Source: CAZSAT01 sp964604675
GTDB lineage: Bacteria; Myxococcota_A; UBA796; CAJQPC01
Length of the DNA: 44,917 nucleotides
NCBI GenBank assembly: GCA_964604675.1
Contig: CAZSAT010000056.1
Coordinates: 1-44,917 of the forward strand
Reading direction: 5' to 3'
Position 1 is the first letter of the stretch; every line of letters starts with the position of its first letter. Under the pieces are notes generated by a model. It did not search any database and was not told the DNA's origin. It saw only the letters and a list, made by a program, of their open reading frames with translations. The position numbers and the translations under genes were made by a program. Positions 25,842 through 33,806 of this stretch are shown here, piece by piece.

Positions 25842-27809
25842 ATGCAGGCCGTCCCCACCCAGACCTTCGGGAAGTACGAGATCCTGGAGAAGATCGCGTC
25901 GGGCGCGACCGCCGAGATCTACAAGGCCCGGATGGAAGGCATCGGCGGCTTCGCGCGAAGCTTCGCGATCAAGCGCATCCGACCCGAGCTCTCCCGGAAC
26001 CGCGACTACATCGAGTCCCTGGTCGACGAGGCCAAGATCGCCGGGCTGTTGTCCCACGCCAACATCGTGCAGATCCTCGACCTGGGCGAGGTCGACGGGC
26101 TCTACTTCCTGGCCATGGAGTACGTGGACGGCCGCGACCTCGGCAGCGTGTTGAGCCGCTGCCGGCAGAAGGGCATCACGCTGCCCGTGCCGCACGCGGT
26201 GTTCGGCTGCATCGAGATGCTCAAGGGGCTCGAGTACGCCCACCAGCGGCAGATCATGCGCGCCAACCGGCCCGTTCCGCTCAACGTGATCCACCGCGAC
26301 ATCTCGCCCTCCAACGTGCTGGTGAGCTTCCAGGGCGAGGTGAAGCTCACGGACTTCGGCATCGCCAAGGCCAACGTGAAGGCCATGGCCACCGTGCCCG
26401 GCGTGGTGCGGGGCCGCTTCGACTACATGAGCCCGGAGCAGGCCGCTGGCGGCGATCTCGACCAGCGCAGCGACATCTTCTCGGCGGGTGCCCTGCTCTA
26501 CGAGATGGTGTGCGGCGTGCACCCGTTCCGCAAGCCGGGCGACGTCGACACCCTCGAGGCGATCAAGCAAGGGCGCTACGAGCCGCCGAGCTTCGCGAAC
26601 CCGGACGTGCCCTACGGCCTCGAGATCATCATCGACCAGGCCATGGCGAAGGACCCCGAGGAGCGCTTCCACAGCTCCACGGCCTTCAAGGAAGCGCTGT
26701 CGAACTTCTTCCACGACGCCGGCTTCATCTTCACGCACTCCACGCTCGCCGCCTTCTTGAAGGGGCTCTTCCCCGAGGTGAGCCGGAAGCAGCGCAAGGC
26801 GGTGACCGCGCCCGACGACGACGCCACACGGCCGCTGGAGCCGGGCGACATCGAGGCGATCTTCGAGACCGAGGAGCGCGATCCAGAGACCGAGCTGGAC
26901 GCCACGGCCCTGCTCGCCCCCAGCATGTTCGAAGAGGATCCCGACGAGGAGGATCGCCCGACCACGGTGCCGCCCTTCCAGCAGCTCGGACAGGCACCGG
27001 CGAACGCGCAGCACGGCTTCGGCTACGACAGTCGGTCCCTCCCCGAGATGGAGCTGCCGGAGCCGGAGGAGTGGGACGCCGAGAACAAGACCGAGATCCG
27101 CGGGGACCCGCTCTCCACGGCGCGCATCGAGAAGGACGAGCACACCCACACCCAGGCCCAGGTCGACCCCGACCTCCTCGCTCAAGAGACCGCGGCCCTG
27201 CCCCACGCCGACGCGGCCAGCCTGGACCTTCCGGAACCGGAGCCGGACGAGCTCGACGACGCGAGCACCCGGATCCGTCGGCGGCCCGACGCCGTCCGGG
27301 AGGAGGTGAACACCGCGCGCGTGGCGGTGCCCGCCGAAGAGGCCACCGGCCCGGTGGCCAGCGAGCGCGACGATCCGCCCACCGAGCGCAAGAAGCTCCC
27401 GACCACCCGGGAGCCCCAGACCCGCTTCTCCAAGCGCACCTGGGTGTTCCTCGGACTCGCCAGCTTCATCACCGCCACCCTGGGCGTGGCCCTGGGCCTG
27501 ATGATCGGCGTGATCGGGCGGGATCTGTTGCCCGGCGCCGAGCCCGAGCAGCTCGCACCGGTGGCGATGCGCGAGCCGCCGCGGCTGACGGTCACCGTGC
27601 CCGAAGGCGCGGTGCTCGAGGTGGCCGGACGCGATCGACCGCTCAACGCGGAGGGTGCAACCGAGCTCACGCTCACCGCCGACGAAGCCACCTCGGTGCG
27701 CGTGCGTGTGGACGGTTACCAGACCTACGAGACCACCCTGACCTTGACGCACAACGAGGTCCGGATGCTGGGCGTGGAGCTCGTGCAGCTCCAGGAGCGG
27801 AAGAAGTGA
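25842..27809 (+). CDS. Transmembrane Ser/Thr protein kinase with PEGA-like tail
   Basis: 655 residues. The kinase domain covers about residues 10-285: glycine loop IASGATAEIYKAR, catalytic Lys44 in FAIKRI, alpha-C Glu63, HRDISPSNVL with Asp153 and Asn158, DFG at 171-173, then FDYMSPEQAAGG. All key residues are present, so it should be active. A long acidic, low-complexity linker (about 320-525) leads to one membrane helix (about 533-559: VFLGLASFITATLGVALGL). The periplasmic tail resembles a PEGA beta-domain (LTVTVPEGAVLEVAG and VRVRVDGYQTYETTLTL). It is of the Pkn type common in Myxococcota. The stop overlaps the next start (GTGA), so the UbiA-family enzyme is co-translated and may be in the same pathway. 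The ligand and substrate are unknown. Confidence 0.93.
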   Translation: MQAVPTQTFGKYEILEKIASGATAEIYKARMEGIGGFARSFAIKRIRPELSRNRDYIESLVDEAKIAGLLSHANIVQILDLGEVDGLYFLAMEYVDGRDLGSVLSRCRQKGITLPVPHAVFGCIEMLKGLEYAHQRQIMRANRPVPLNVIHRDISPSNVLVSFQGEVKLTDFGIAKANVKAMATVPGVVRGRFDYMSPEQAAGGDLDQRSDIFSAGALLYEMVCGVHPFRKPGDVDTLEAIKQGRYEPPSFANPDVPYGLEIIIDQAMAKDPEERFHSSTAFKEALSNFFHDAGFIFTHSTLAAFLKGLFPEVSRKQRKAVTAPDDDATRPLEPGDIEAIFETEERDPETELDATALLAPSMFEEDPDEEDRPTTVPPFQQLGQAPANAQHGFGYDSRSLPEMELPEPEEWDAENKTEIRGDPLSTARIEKDEHTHTQAQVDPDLLAQETAALPHADAASLDLPEPEPDELDDASTRIRRRPDAVREEVNTARVAVPAEEATGPVASERDDPPTERKKLPTTREPQTRFSKRTWVFLGLASFITATLGVALGLMIGVIGRDLLPGAEPEQLAPVAMREPPRLTVTVPEGAVLEVAGRDRPLNAEGATELTLTADEATSVRVRVDGYQTYETTLTLTHNEVRMLGVELVQLQERKK

Positions 27810-28702
27810 CAGAGGAGACGGAGGACGGTCCGACGAAGAAGCCGACGCTGCCGGTCGCGGCCATCAAGGCGCTGCGGCCGAAGCAGTGGGCCAAGAACGT
27901 GTTGCTCTTCGCGGCGCTCGTGTTCTCCTTCGGCTTCGAGGACGGCGAGCAGGTGCTCCAGGCGATCTGGGGCTTCGGGTGCTTCTGCCTGGTGAGCTCC
28001 ACCGGCTACCTGTTCAACGACATCCGCGACCGGGAAGCCGACGCACGCCATCCGCGGAAGCGTCACCGACCCATCGCATCCGGGGCCCTCCCGGTGAAGG
28101 CGGCCTGGGTCGAGATGGTGGTGATCTTCTCGATCGGCTGTGCCGCAGCGTGGCTCCTGCGGCCCGAGTTCCTGCTGATCACGCTGCTCTACTTCGCCTC
28201 CACGATGTCCTACACACTCTTCTTCAAGAGCGTGGTGATCATGGACATCATGATGATCGCGGCCGGCTTCCTGTGGCGGGCGGCTGCGGGCGCCATCGCC
28301 ATCGACGTCGAGATCAGCCCGTGGCTGTTGCTCTGCACGGGCTTCCTGGCCTTGTTCCTGGGCTTCAACAAGCGACGCGGCGAGCTCTCGCTCCTCGGCA
28401 AGGATCAGGGCACGCGGAAGACACTCCGAGAGTACACCCCGGCGCTGATCCAGGAGTTCCAGGCCATCACCACCTCGGGCACCGTCATCAGCTACGCGCT
28501 CTACACGGTGCTCGCGTCGCCCACCCCGTGGCTGCTGCTCACCCTGCCGCACGTGGTCTACGGCATCTTCCGCTACATCTTCCTGGTGCAGTCGGGCGAA
28601 GGCGACAGCCCCACGGAGATCCTCTACCGGGATCGCGGCATCCAGGCGGTGTGCGCGACCTACCCCGTGCTCGCGATCGGTGTGCTCCTGTTAGCAGGCT
28701 GA
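27806..28702 (+). CDS. UbiA-family prenyltransferase, decaprenyl-phosphate phosphoribosyltransferase-like
   Basis: 298 residues from a GTG that overlaps the kinase stop. It is an integral membrane protein with about eight hydrophobic helices. The Asp-rich motif is LFNDIRDREADARHPRKRHR, followed by PIASGALP, which is close to the sub-family that transfers phosphoribose to polyprenyl phosphate (Rv3806c type). The second conserved loop has LGFNKRRGELSLLGKD and REYTPALI. The product would be a polyprenyl-phosphoribose used for cell-envelope glycans; the lipid length is unknown. The reductase partners of that pathway (DprE-like) are not in the window, so the assignment to this activity is by motif only. 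Confidence 0.85.
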   Translation: MTEETEDGPTKKPTLPVAAIKALRPKQWAKNVLLFAALVFSFGFEDGEQVLQAIWGFGCFCLVSSTGYLFNDIRDREADARHPRKRHRPIASGALPVKAAWVEMVVIFSIGCAAAWLLRPEFLLITLLYFASTMSYTLFFKSVVIMDIMMIAAGFLWRAAAGAIAIDVEISPWLLLCTGFLALFLGFNKRRGELSLLGKDQGTRKTLREYTPALIQEFQAITTSGTVISYALYTVLASPTPWLLLTLPHVVYGIFRYIFLVQSGEGDSPTEILYRDRGIQAVCATYPVLAIGVLLLAG

Positions 28703-28769
28703 TCCCCTGATCGCCGCGGGCATCGACATCCCGTACCAGACCATCACCCTGCTCGAGGGCGACGGGTAG
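28695..28769 (+). pseudogene. Possible remnant of a MscS-type channel C-terminus
   Basis: Directly after the UbiA-type gene a short frame reads IAAGIDIPYQTITLLEGDG and a stop. This resembles the last residues of MscS-family mechanosensitive channels (AAGIDIPYP...). A TAG at 28692 lies immediately upstream in that frame, so there is no gene, only a 24-codon tail. It may mark a deleted gene; chance similarity cannot be excluded. Confidence 0.3.
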
Positions 28770-28770
28770 T

Positions 28771-29517
28771 TCAGAGCTCCTCGGAGCTCAGGCTCGGCCC
28801 GATGAGGCTGCCACCTTCGATGGTCTCCCCCCAGCTGCGCTCGGGGGGCAGGCCGCTCGTGATCTGGCCCTTCACCAGCACCCCGAACCAGTTCCAGCTC
28901 CAGGCGAGGAGGTGGCCGCGGGCGCCGTAGACCAGCGTGAGGTTGCCGAGCCCCTGCGGCTGCCACACGTAGGCGGTGGCCTCGGTGGGGGTCCCGTCGA
29001 CATCGATGGTCTTCGTGCCGACCTCTTCGAGGGGACCGCTGAGCACCTCGCCGGTCTCCGCCGAGAGCACACGCAGGGTGGTGAGCCCCTGGAAGCGGCG
29101 CGTGACGCCGGGATCCATCAGGCTCAAGCTCGTCTCGTCGAACGCGGCCCAGGGCAGCTCGTCCACCGCCTCGCCCCAGGGGTCGATCGTGACACGGGTC
29201 CAGCCCTCTTCGTGCTCGACCAGCTGCACCTGGCTCCGCACGGCGGACTCGCGGTTCGAGGCCACGAAGCCCCCGGTGGAGCGCCGACCACGCCCCGCGA
29301 GGCGCTGCTCGAAGTCCACCACCTGGCGCCCGAGCGAGAGGCCCAGCCGGGTCTCCGCCTCGAGCAGCCGCACGTCGTCGTCGAGGTACCGCACCGTGAG
29401 CGTGCGCTCGCCCACCTGCTCACCATCGAGGACCAGGCGGTAGGTCAACTCGTGAGCCTCGCCGGCCTGCGCCGGTGAGCCGCACAGCAGCGACAGCAAC
29501 GAGAGGGCACGAAGCAT
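28771..29517 (-). CDS. Secreted protein of unknown function (DUF3108/DUF6134-like)
   Basis: 248 residues with a signal peptide (MLRALSLLSLLCGSPAQA). The mature chain is mostly beta strands: AHELTYRLVLDGEQVGERTL, then SQVQLVEHEEGWTRVTIDPW, ALFDETSLSL-type loop at FDETSLSLMDPGVTRRFQGL, and TPTEATAYVWQPQGLGNLTL. The repeating pattern (a domain that reads out a surface label, with FDETSLSL and YVWQ strands) is like DUF3108-type periplasmic beta-barrel proteins, but I would not name a family. It diverges from the radical SAM gene with 36 bp between them. No lipoprotein cysteine. Function unknown. Confidence 0.75.
   Translation of the reverse strand: MLRALSLLSLLCGSPAQAGEAHELTYRLVLDGEQVGERTLTVRYLDDDVRLLEAETRLGLSLGRQVVDFEQRLAGRGRRSTGGFVASNRESAVRSQVQLVEHEEGWTRVTIDPWGEAVDELPWAAFDETSLSLMDPGVTRRFQGLTTLRVLSAETGEVLSGPLEEVGTKTIDVDGTPTEATAYVWQPQGLGNLTLVYGARGHLLAWSWNWFGVLVKGQITSGLPPERSWGETIEGGSLIGPSLSSEEL
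28774..28789. terminator. Short hairpin at the end of convergent genes
   Basis: GAGCTC-CTCG-GAGCTC forms a perfect stem with a four-base loop, just inside the end of the minus-strand gene and 72 bp after the plus-strand gene. It could act as a terminator on either strand, but there is no T-tract. Confidence 0.3.
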
Positions 29518-29553
29518 GGGCGGAGGTGTAACGCTGCGGCTAAGTCGAAGTCG

Positions 29554-30984
29554 ATGACACCCACGCTCCAGGCCACCATCCGCCGCCGCCTCGCAGCGGA
29601 GCGCGGCGGGACCTTCCAGCCCGGGGCGAAGCGCGTCTGCCTGCTGTACCCCAGCCCCTACCGGGCGGGCATGAGCTCGCTGGGGTTCCAGCAGGTGCAC
29701 CGCATCCTCGAGCACGCCGGCTTCGCCGTCGAGCGCGCCTTCCTCCCCGACGACGACGCCGAGCAGGGGCCGCTGGTCAGCTACGAGACCGGCACGCCCG
29801 TCAGCCACTTCCCGGTGGTCGGCGTGTCCCTCGCCTACGAGCTGGAGCTCGCCGGGCTCGTGCGCTGCCTGGACCTGGCCGGCATCGCGCGCCTGCCGGA
29901 GGAGCGAACCCACCACGAACCCCTGGTGCTGCTCGGCGGGCCCCTCACCTTCTCCAACCCGCTCCCGGCGGCCCCGTACGTGGACGCCATGCTGCTCGGC
30001 GAGACCGAAGAGGTCCTCGTTCCGGCCTTCGAGGCGGCTCTGGACGGCCACCGCGAGGCCTTGCACACCACCGTGGCGGGGCTGGCCGGAGGCTACGTCC
30101 CCACGCTCCATGGCGAGGAGCTGCCGCCGATCGCCAAGGCCACCGACAGCCTGCTGCCCGCGCGCAGCCGCATCTGGACCCCGGAGGCGGAGCTCTCGAA
30201 CATGTTCCTGCTCGAGGGCGAGCGCGGCTGCCACCGCCAGTGCACCTTCTGCGTGATGCGTCGCTCGACCAACGGGGGCATGCGGTTGGTCACGCCGGAG
30301 CGGCTGATGTCGCTGATCCCCGAAGGGGCACTGCGCGTCGGGCTGGTGGGCGCGGCGATCAGCGACCACCCCAAGCTGGTGCCGCTGCTGCAGGCGATCG
30401 TCGACAGCGGACGCGGGGTGGGCGTGAGCTCGCTCCGGGCGGACCGCATCGCGCTCAAGCCGGACATCGCGCGGCTCTTGCGCGTGGGCGGCTACCGCAC
30501 CCTCACCGTGGCCAGCGACGCGCCCAGCCAGCGCCTCCGTCGCACGATCATCAAGGGCACGACCGAGCGCCACCTGATCGCCTGTGCGGAGCAGGCGCGG
30601 GAGCACCAGTACAAGGTGCTGAAGGTCTACATGATGGTGGGCGTGCCCGACGAGACCGACGACGACATCGACGAGCTGATCCGCTTCACCAACGAGCTGG
30701 CGACGATCCATCCGGTCGCCCTGGGCATCGCTCCCTTCGTCGCCAAGCGCAACACGCCGCTGGACGGCGCGCCGTTCGCGGGCATCAAGATCGTGGAACG
30801 GCGCCTGAAGCGGATCCAGCGCGGGCTCGGAAGAAACGCGACCGCAAGACCGACCTCCGCGAGGTGGGCGGCTGTCGAACATGCCCTCGCCCAGGGAGGT
30901 TTCGAGGCCGGGCTCGCCGTGGCTCGGGCCGTGGACGACGGGGGGCGCTTCGCCCACTGGCGGAGAGCGCTGCTGCAAAGCTGA
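29554..30984 (+). CDS. B12-binding radical SAM protein
   Basis: 476 residues. The N-terminal region (about 25-205) is cobalamin-binding-like, with KRVCLLYPSPYRAGMSSLGF and VLLGGPLTFSNPLP. The radical SAM core has the [4Fe-4S] cluster motif C226-x3-C230-x2-C233 (ERGCHRQCTFCVMR). Further core motifs are VGLVGAAISDHPKL, GVSSLRADRI and LTVASDAPSQRLRRTIIKG, then VYMMVGVPDETDDDI. It resembles the group of broadly conserved B12-radical SAM proteins with unknown substrate that begin with this PYRxGMSSLG motif. Such enzymes make C-methyl or thioether changes on peptides, RNA or small molecules. It lies between an unrelated secreted protein and the cellulose operon, so the context does not reveal its substrate. 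Confidence 0.9.
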   Translation: MTPTLQATIRRRLAAERGGTFQPGAKRVCLLYPSPYRAGMSSLGFQQVHRILEHAGFAVERAFLPDDDAEQGPLVSYETGTPVSHFPVVGVSLAYELELAGLVRCLDLAGIARLPEERTHHEPLVLLGGPLTFSNPLPAAPYVDAMLLGETEEVLVPAFEAALDGHREALHTTVAGLAGGYVPTLHGEELPPIAKATDSLLPARSRIWTPEAELSNMFLLEGERGCHRQCTFCVMRRSTNGGMRLVTPERLMSLIPEGALRVGLVGAAISDHPKLVPLLQAIVDSGRGVGVSSLRADRIALKPDIARLLRVGGYRTLTVASDAPSQRLRRTIIKGTTERHLIACAEQAREHQYKVLKVYMMVGVPDETDDDIDELIRFTNELATIHPVALGIAPFVAKRNTPLDGAPFAGIKIVERRLKRIQRGLGRNATARPTSARWAAVEHALAQGGFEAGLAVARAVDDGGRFAHWRRALLQS

Positions 30985-31040
30985 ATGTCCATGCTAATGT
31001 CGCCGAGGCGGTCAACCGGGCCCATGGAAGGCCTGACTTC

Positions 31041-33803
31041 GTGGATGAACATCGCGATTCGCGGTCGGGTGCTTCCGGATGGGAGCGCGCGCTCGCTTCG
31101 ATCCTGGACCACGCGGTCGTCGGACCGGTCCTCGTGGTGCTGGCCGCTGTGCCCCTGTGGCTCTATGCCGTGGTGGATCTGGACCCCCGGGCCCACATCG
31201 CCTTGTCGTTGCTGCTGGTGGGGATCGCGCTCATCGTGGCCCGACGCTGGCCGTCCTGGCGCCTCGTGGTGGTCATCCTCTCCCTCGCGGCGAGCTTCCG
31301 CTACGTGCTGTGGCGCGGCCAGACCACCCTGAACTGGGCGGGGGGCTGGGACACCGCGGTGAGCCTCTTGCTCTACGCCGCCGAGGTCTACGCGTTCGTC
31401 ACCCTGATCTTCGGCTACTTCCAGACCGCGATCCTGCGGCGGCGGCGGCCCGTGCCCTTGAGCGGCGGGCCCGCACCCACGGTCGACATCTTCATCCCGA
31501 CCTACAACGAGTCCGTCGAGATCCTGCGCATGACGATCGTGGCCGCGCGGGCGATCGACTACGCCAACAAGACCGTGTACGTCCTGGACGACGGACGACG
31601 GCCCGAGATGCGGGCACTGGCCCGCGAGCTGGGCGCCGTCTACATGGATCGCCCCGACAACGAGGGCGCCAAGGCCGGCAACATCAACGCCGCCATGGCG
31701 CGCACGAGCGGCGACCTGATCGCGATCTTCGACGCCGACCACGTGCCCGTGCGCAGCTTCCTGGACCAGACCGTGGGCTTCTTCCAGGACGAGACGGTCG
31801 CGCTGGTCCAGACCCCCCACCACTTCTACAACCCGGACCCCTTCGAGCGGAACCTGTTCCTCCAGGGCCGCGTGCCGTCCGAGCAGCACTTCTTCTACCA
31901 CGGCATCCAGCTCGGAAACGACTTCTGGAACTCGGCCTTCTTCTGCGGCAGCTGCGCGGTCATTCGACGAACGGCGCTGGAAGAGGTGGGCGGCATCGCC
32001 CAGGAGACGGTGACCGAAGACGCCCACACCGCGCTGAAGCTGCACGCCCGGGGCTGGCAGAGCGTGTACTACGACCGGCCGCTGGCCGCGGGCCTGGCCA
32101 CCGAGCGCTACGCCTGGCACGTGCAGCAGCGCATCCGCTGGGCGCGCGGCATGGCGCAGATCTTCCGCATGGACAACCCCCTGCTGAAGCCGGGGCTCAG
32201 CCTGGCCCAGCGCCTGAACTATGCGGCGGCGTCCAGCCACTTCTTCTTCGGCCTGCCGCGCATCATCTTCCTGCTCGCGCCACCCGCGTACCTGCTGCTC
32301 GATCTGCACCCCCTCGCCGCCAACGTGCGCGAGGTGCTGATCTACGCCATCCCCCACCTCGCGCTCTGCTGGGTAGGCGGCGCCACGATGCACCGCAACG
32401 TGCGGCACAGCTTCTGGCCGGAGGTCTACGAGACCGCCATCGCGCCCTACACCGCGTTGGTCACCAGCCTGGCGGTCTTCGCGCCGAGGATCGGCAAGTT
32501 CAACGTGACCGCCAAGGGCGGGTTGATCGATCGGGCGACCTACGACTGGCGCAACGCGCTGCCGGTGCTCGTGCTCCTGGCCATCGTGGTAGGCGCGGCG
32601 ATCAACAGCCCGCTGAAGTGGCTGGACCACCCGATGGACCGCGACACGATCATGGTGGCCATCGTCTGGAACCTCTACAACGCCTGGGTGCTGCTGGCGT
32701 CGGCCGCCGTGGCGATGGAGCGACCGCAGCGACGGCGCAGGGCGCGCGTACCCCGGTACCGGAGGGTGCTCGTCGCGCCCGCCGACCAGGCCTTTCCCGA
32801 CGTGGGCGTGGCCAGCTGGGAGGGCCGCTCGGTCGACATCTCCGAGGGCGGCCTGAAGCTCATCCTGCCCGGAGTGGGCCGCCTGCCCGCGCGGGTCGAG
32901 ACCACGCTCATCGCGCGCAACGGCCTGGCCACCGCGGTGGTCGGCGAGGTGCTCGATCAGCGCTACGACGGCGAGGAGACCACCGCGCGCGTGCAGTTCG
33001 ACAAGCTCAACGGCGAGCAGCGCGCCGAGCTCGCGCTGCACATGTTCTCGGATCCGGACTCCTGGTCCCACGACCGCTACGAGCACGACCGCCCCCTCGA
33101 CAGCTGGCTCGCGATGGCGATGTCGCCGGTGGTCACCTTCCTTCGCCGCCCGCAGGCCCGTGGAACCACGGACTCCGAGCAGGCCAACGACCTCCTGATC
33201 GCCGACGAGCCGGATTGGACCTGCGCGAGCTGCGGCGCCCTGAACCTCTCGGCCACGATCATCTGCCAGGTCTGCGGGGCCTCGCTCGAGGTCGACAGCG
33301 CCCCGGTGCCCCTGCCCAGACCCCGCGCACGCCGCGACGTCTTCGCCATGGTGTCACCGACGGTGCTCGTGGCGGCCAGCCTGCTGTTGGCGGCGGGCTA
33401 CCGGCCGGTGGTCAGCTTCTTCTCGCACTACATGCCCATGGAGCGCTGGGAGCCGGTCACCCACCAGACCCGGCTCGCGCACCTCGGACAGGCCTACGAT
33501 GCGCTCCTGCGCCTGTACGACCAGCTCGACGACGCGGTGCTCCGCGGCGACCCCCTGCCCGTGGCGTGGACCGAGAACCTCTTCACCGCGCGCCGCGACT
33601 TCGTCATCACCGGCGAGGTCACCCGCCCGGAGTGCGCTGCGATCGAGGTCGCGCTGCACGCCGCCATGTTGAACATGATCTCGGCCGAGCGGGAGCACCG
33701 GACAGGTGTGGACCGCCAGGCCGTGCTGAACCGCCTCCAGAGTGTGGCAGCCTCCCTGCAAGAGGCCCATCGCGCGCTCGGCGGACCGTCTCGAGGGAGC
33801 TGA
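31041..33803 (+). CDS. bcsA: Cellulose synthase catalytic subunit BcsA with extra zinc-ribbon and membrane segment
   Basis: 920 residues from GTG 31041; GGAAGG lies nine bases upstream. It polymerises UDP-glucose into cellulose in the inner membrane. The GT2 domain has VLDDGRR (Asp183-184), IFDADH (231-233), TED (325-327) and the Q362QRIRW motif. Several membrane helices follow. A PilZ domain (about 560-670) has Arg-rich R565xxxR569 and DISEGG (599-604), so it should be activated by cyclic di-GMP. After that, the usual protein would end soon; here there is a zinc-ribbon (C728xxC731 and C742xxC745), a further hydrophobic helix (about 769-788) and a helical 130-residue tail. That extension is unusual (see findings). 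It starts 57 bp after the radical SAM gene and is followed 3 bp later by bcsB. Confidence 0.92.
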   Translation: MDEHRDSRSGASGWERALASILDHAVVGPVLVVLAAVPLWLYAVVDLDPRAHIALSLLLVGIALIVARRWPSWRLVVVILSLAASFRYVLWRGQTTLNWAGGWDTAVSLLLYAAEVYAFVTLIFGYFQTAILRRRRPVPLSGGPAPTVDIFIPTYNESVEILRMTIVAARAIDYANKTVYVLDDGRRPEMRALARELGAVYMDRPDNEGAKAGNINAAMARTSGDLIAIFDADHVPVRSFLDQTVGFFQDETVALVQTPHHFYNPDPFERNLFLQGRVPSEQHFFYHGIQLGNDFWNSAFFCGSCAVIRRTALEEVGGIAQETVTEDAHTALKLHARGWQSVYYDRPLAAGLATERYAWHVQQRIRWARGMAQIFRMDNPLLKPGLSLAQRLNYAAASSHFFFGLPRIIFLLAPPAYLLLDLHPLAANVREVLIYAIPHLALCWVGGATMHRNVRHSFWPEVYETAIAPYTALVTSLAVFAPRIGKFNVTAKGGLIDRATYDWRNALPVLVLLAIVVGAAINSPLKWLDHPMDRDTIMVAIVWNLYNAWVLLASAAVAMERPQRRRRARVPRYRRVLVAPADQAFPDVGVASWEGRSVDISEGGLKLILPGVGRLPARVETTLIARNGLATAVVGEVLDQRYDGEETTARVQFDKLNGEQRAELALHMFSDPDSWSHDRYEHDRPLDSWLAMAMSPVVTFLRRPQARGTTDSEQANDLLIADEPDWTCASCGALNLSATIICQVCGASLEVDSAPVPLPRPRARRDVFAMVSPTVLVAASLLLAAGYRPVVSFFSHYMPMERWEPVTHQTRLAHLGQAYDALLRLYDQLDDAVLRGDPLPVAWTENLFTARRDFVITGEVTRPECAAIEVALHAAMLNMISAEREHRTGVDRQAVLNRLQSVAASLQEAHRALGGPSRGS

Positions 33804-33806
33804 ACC

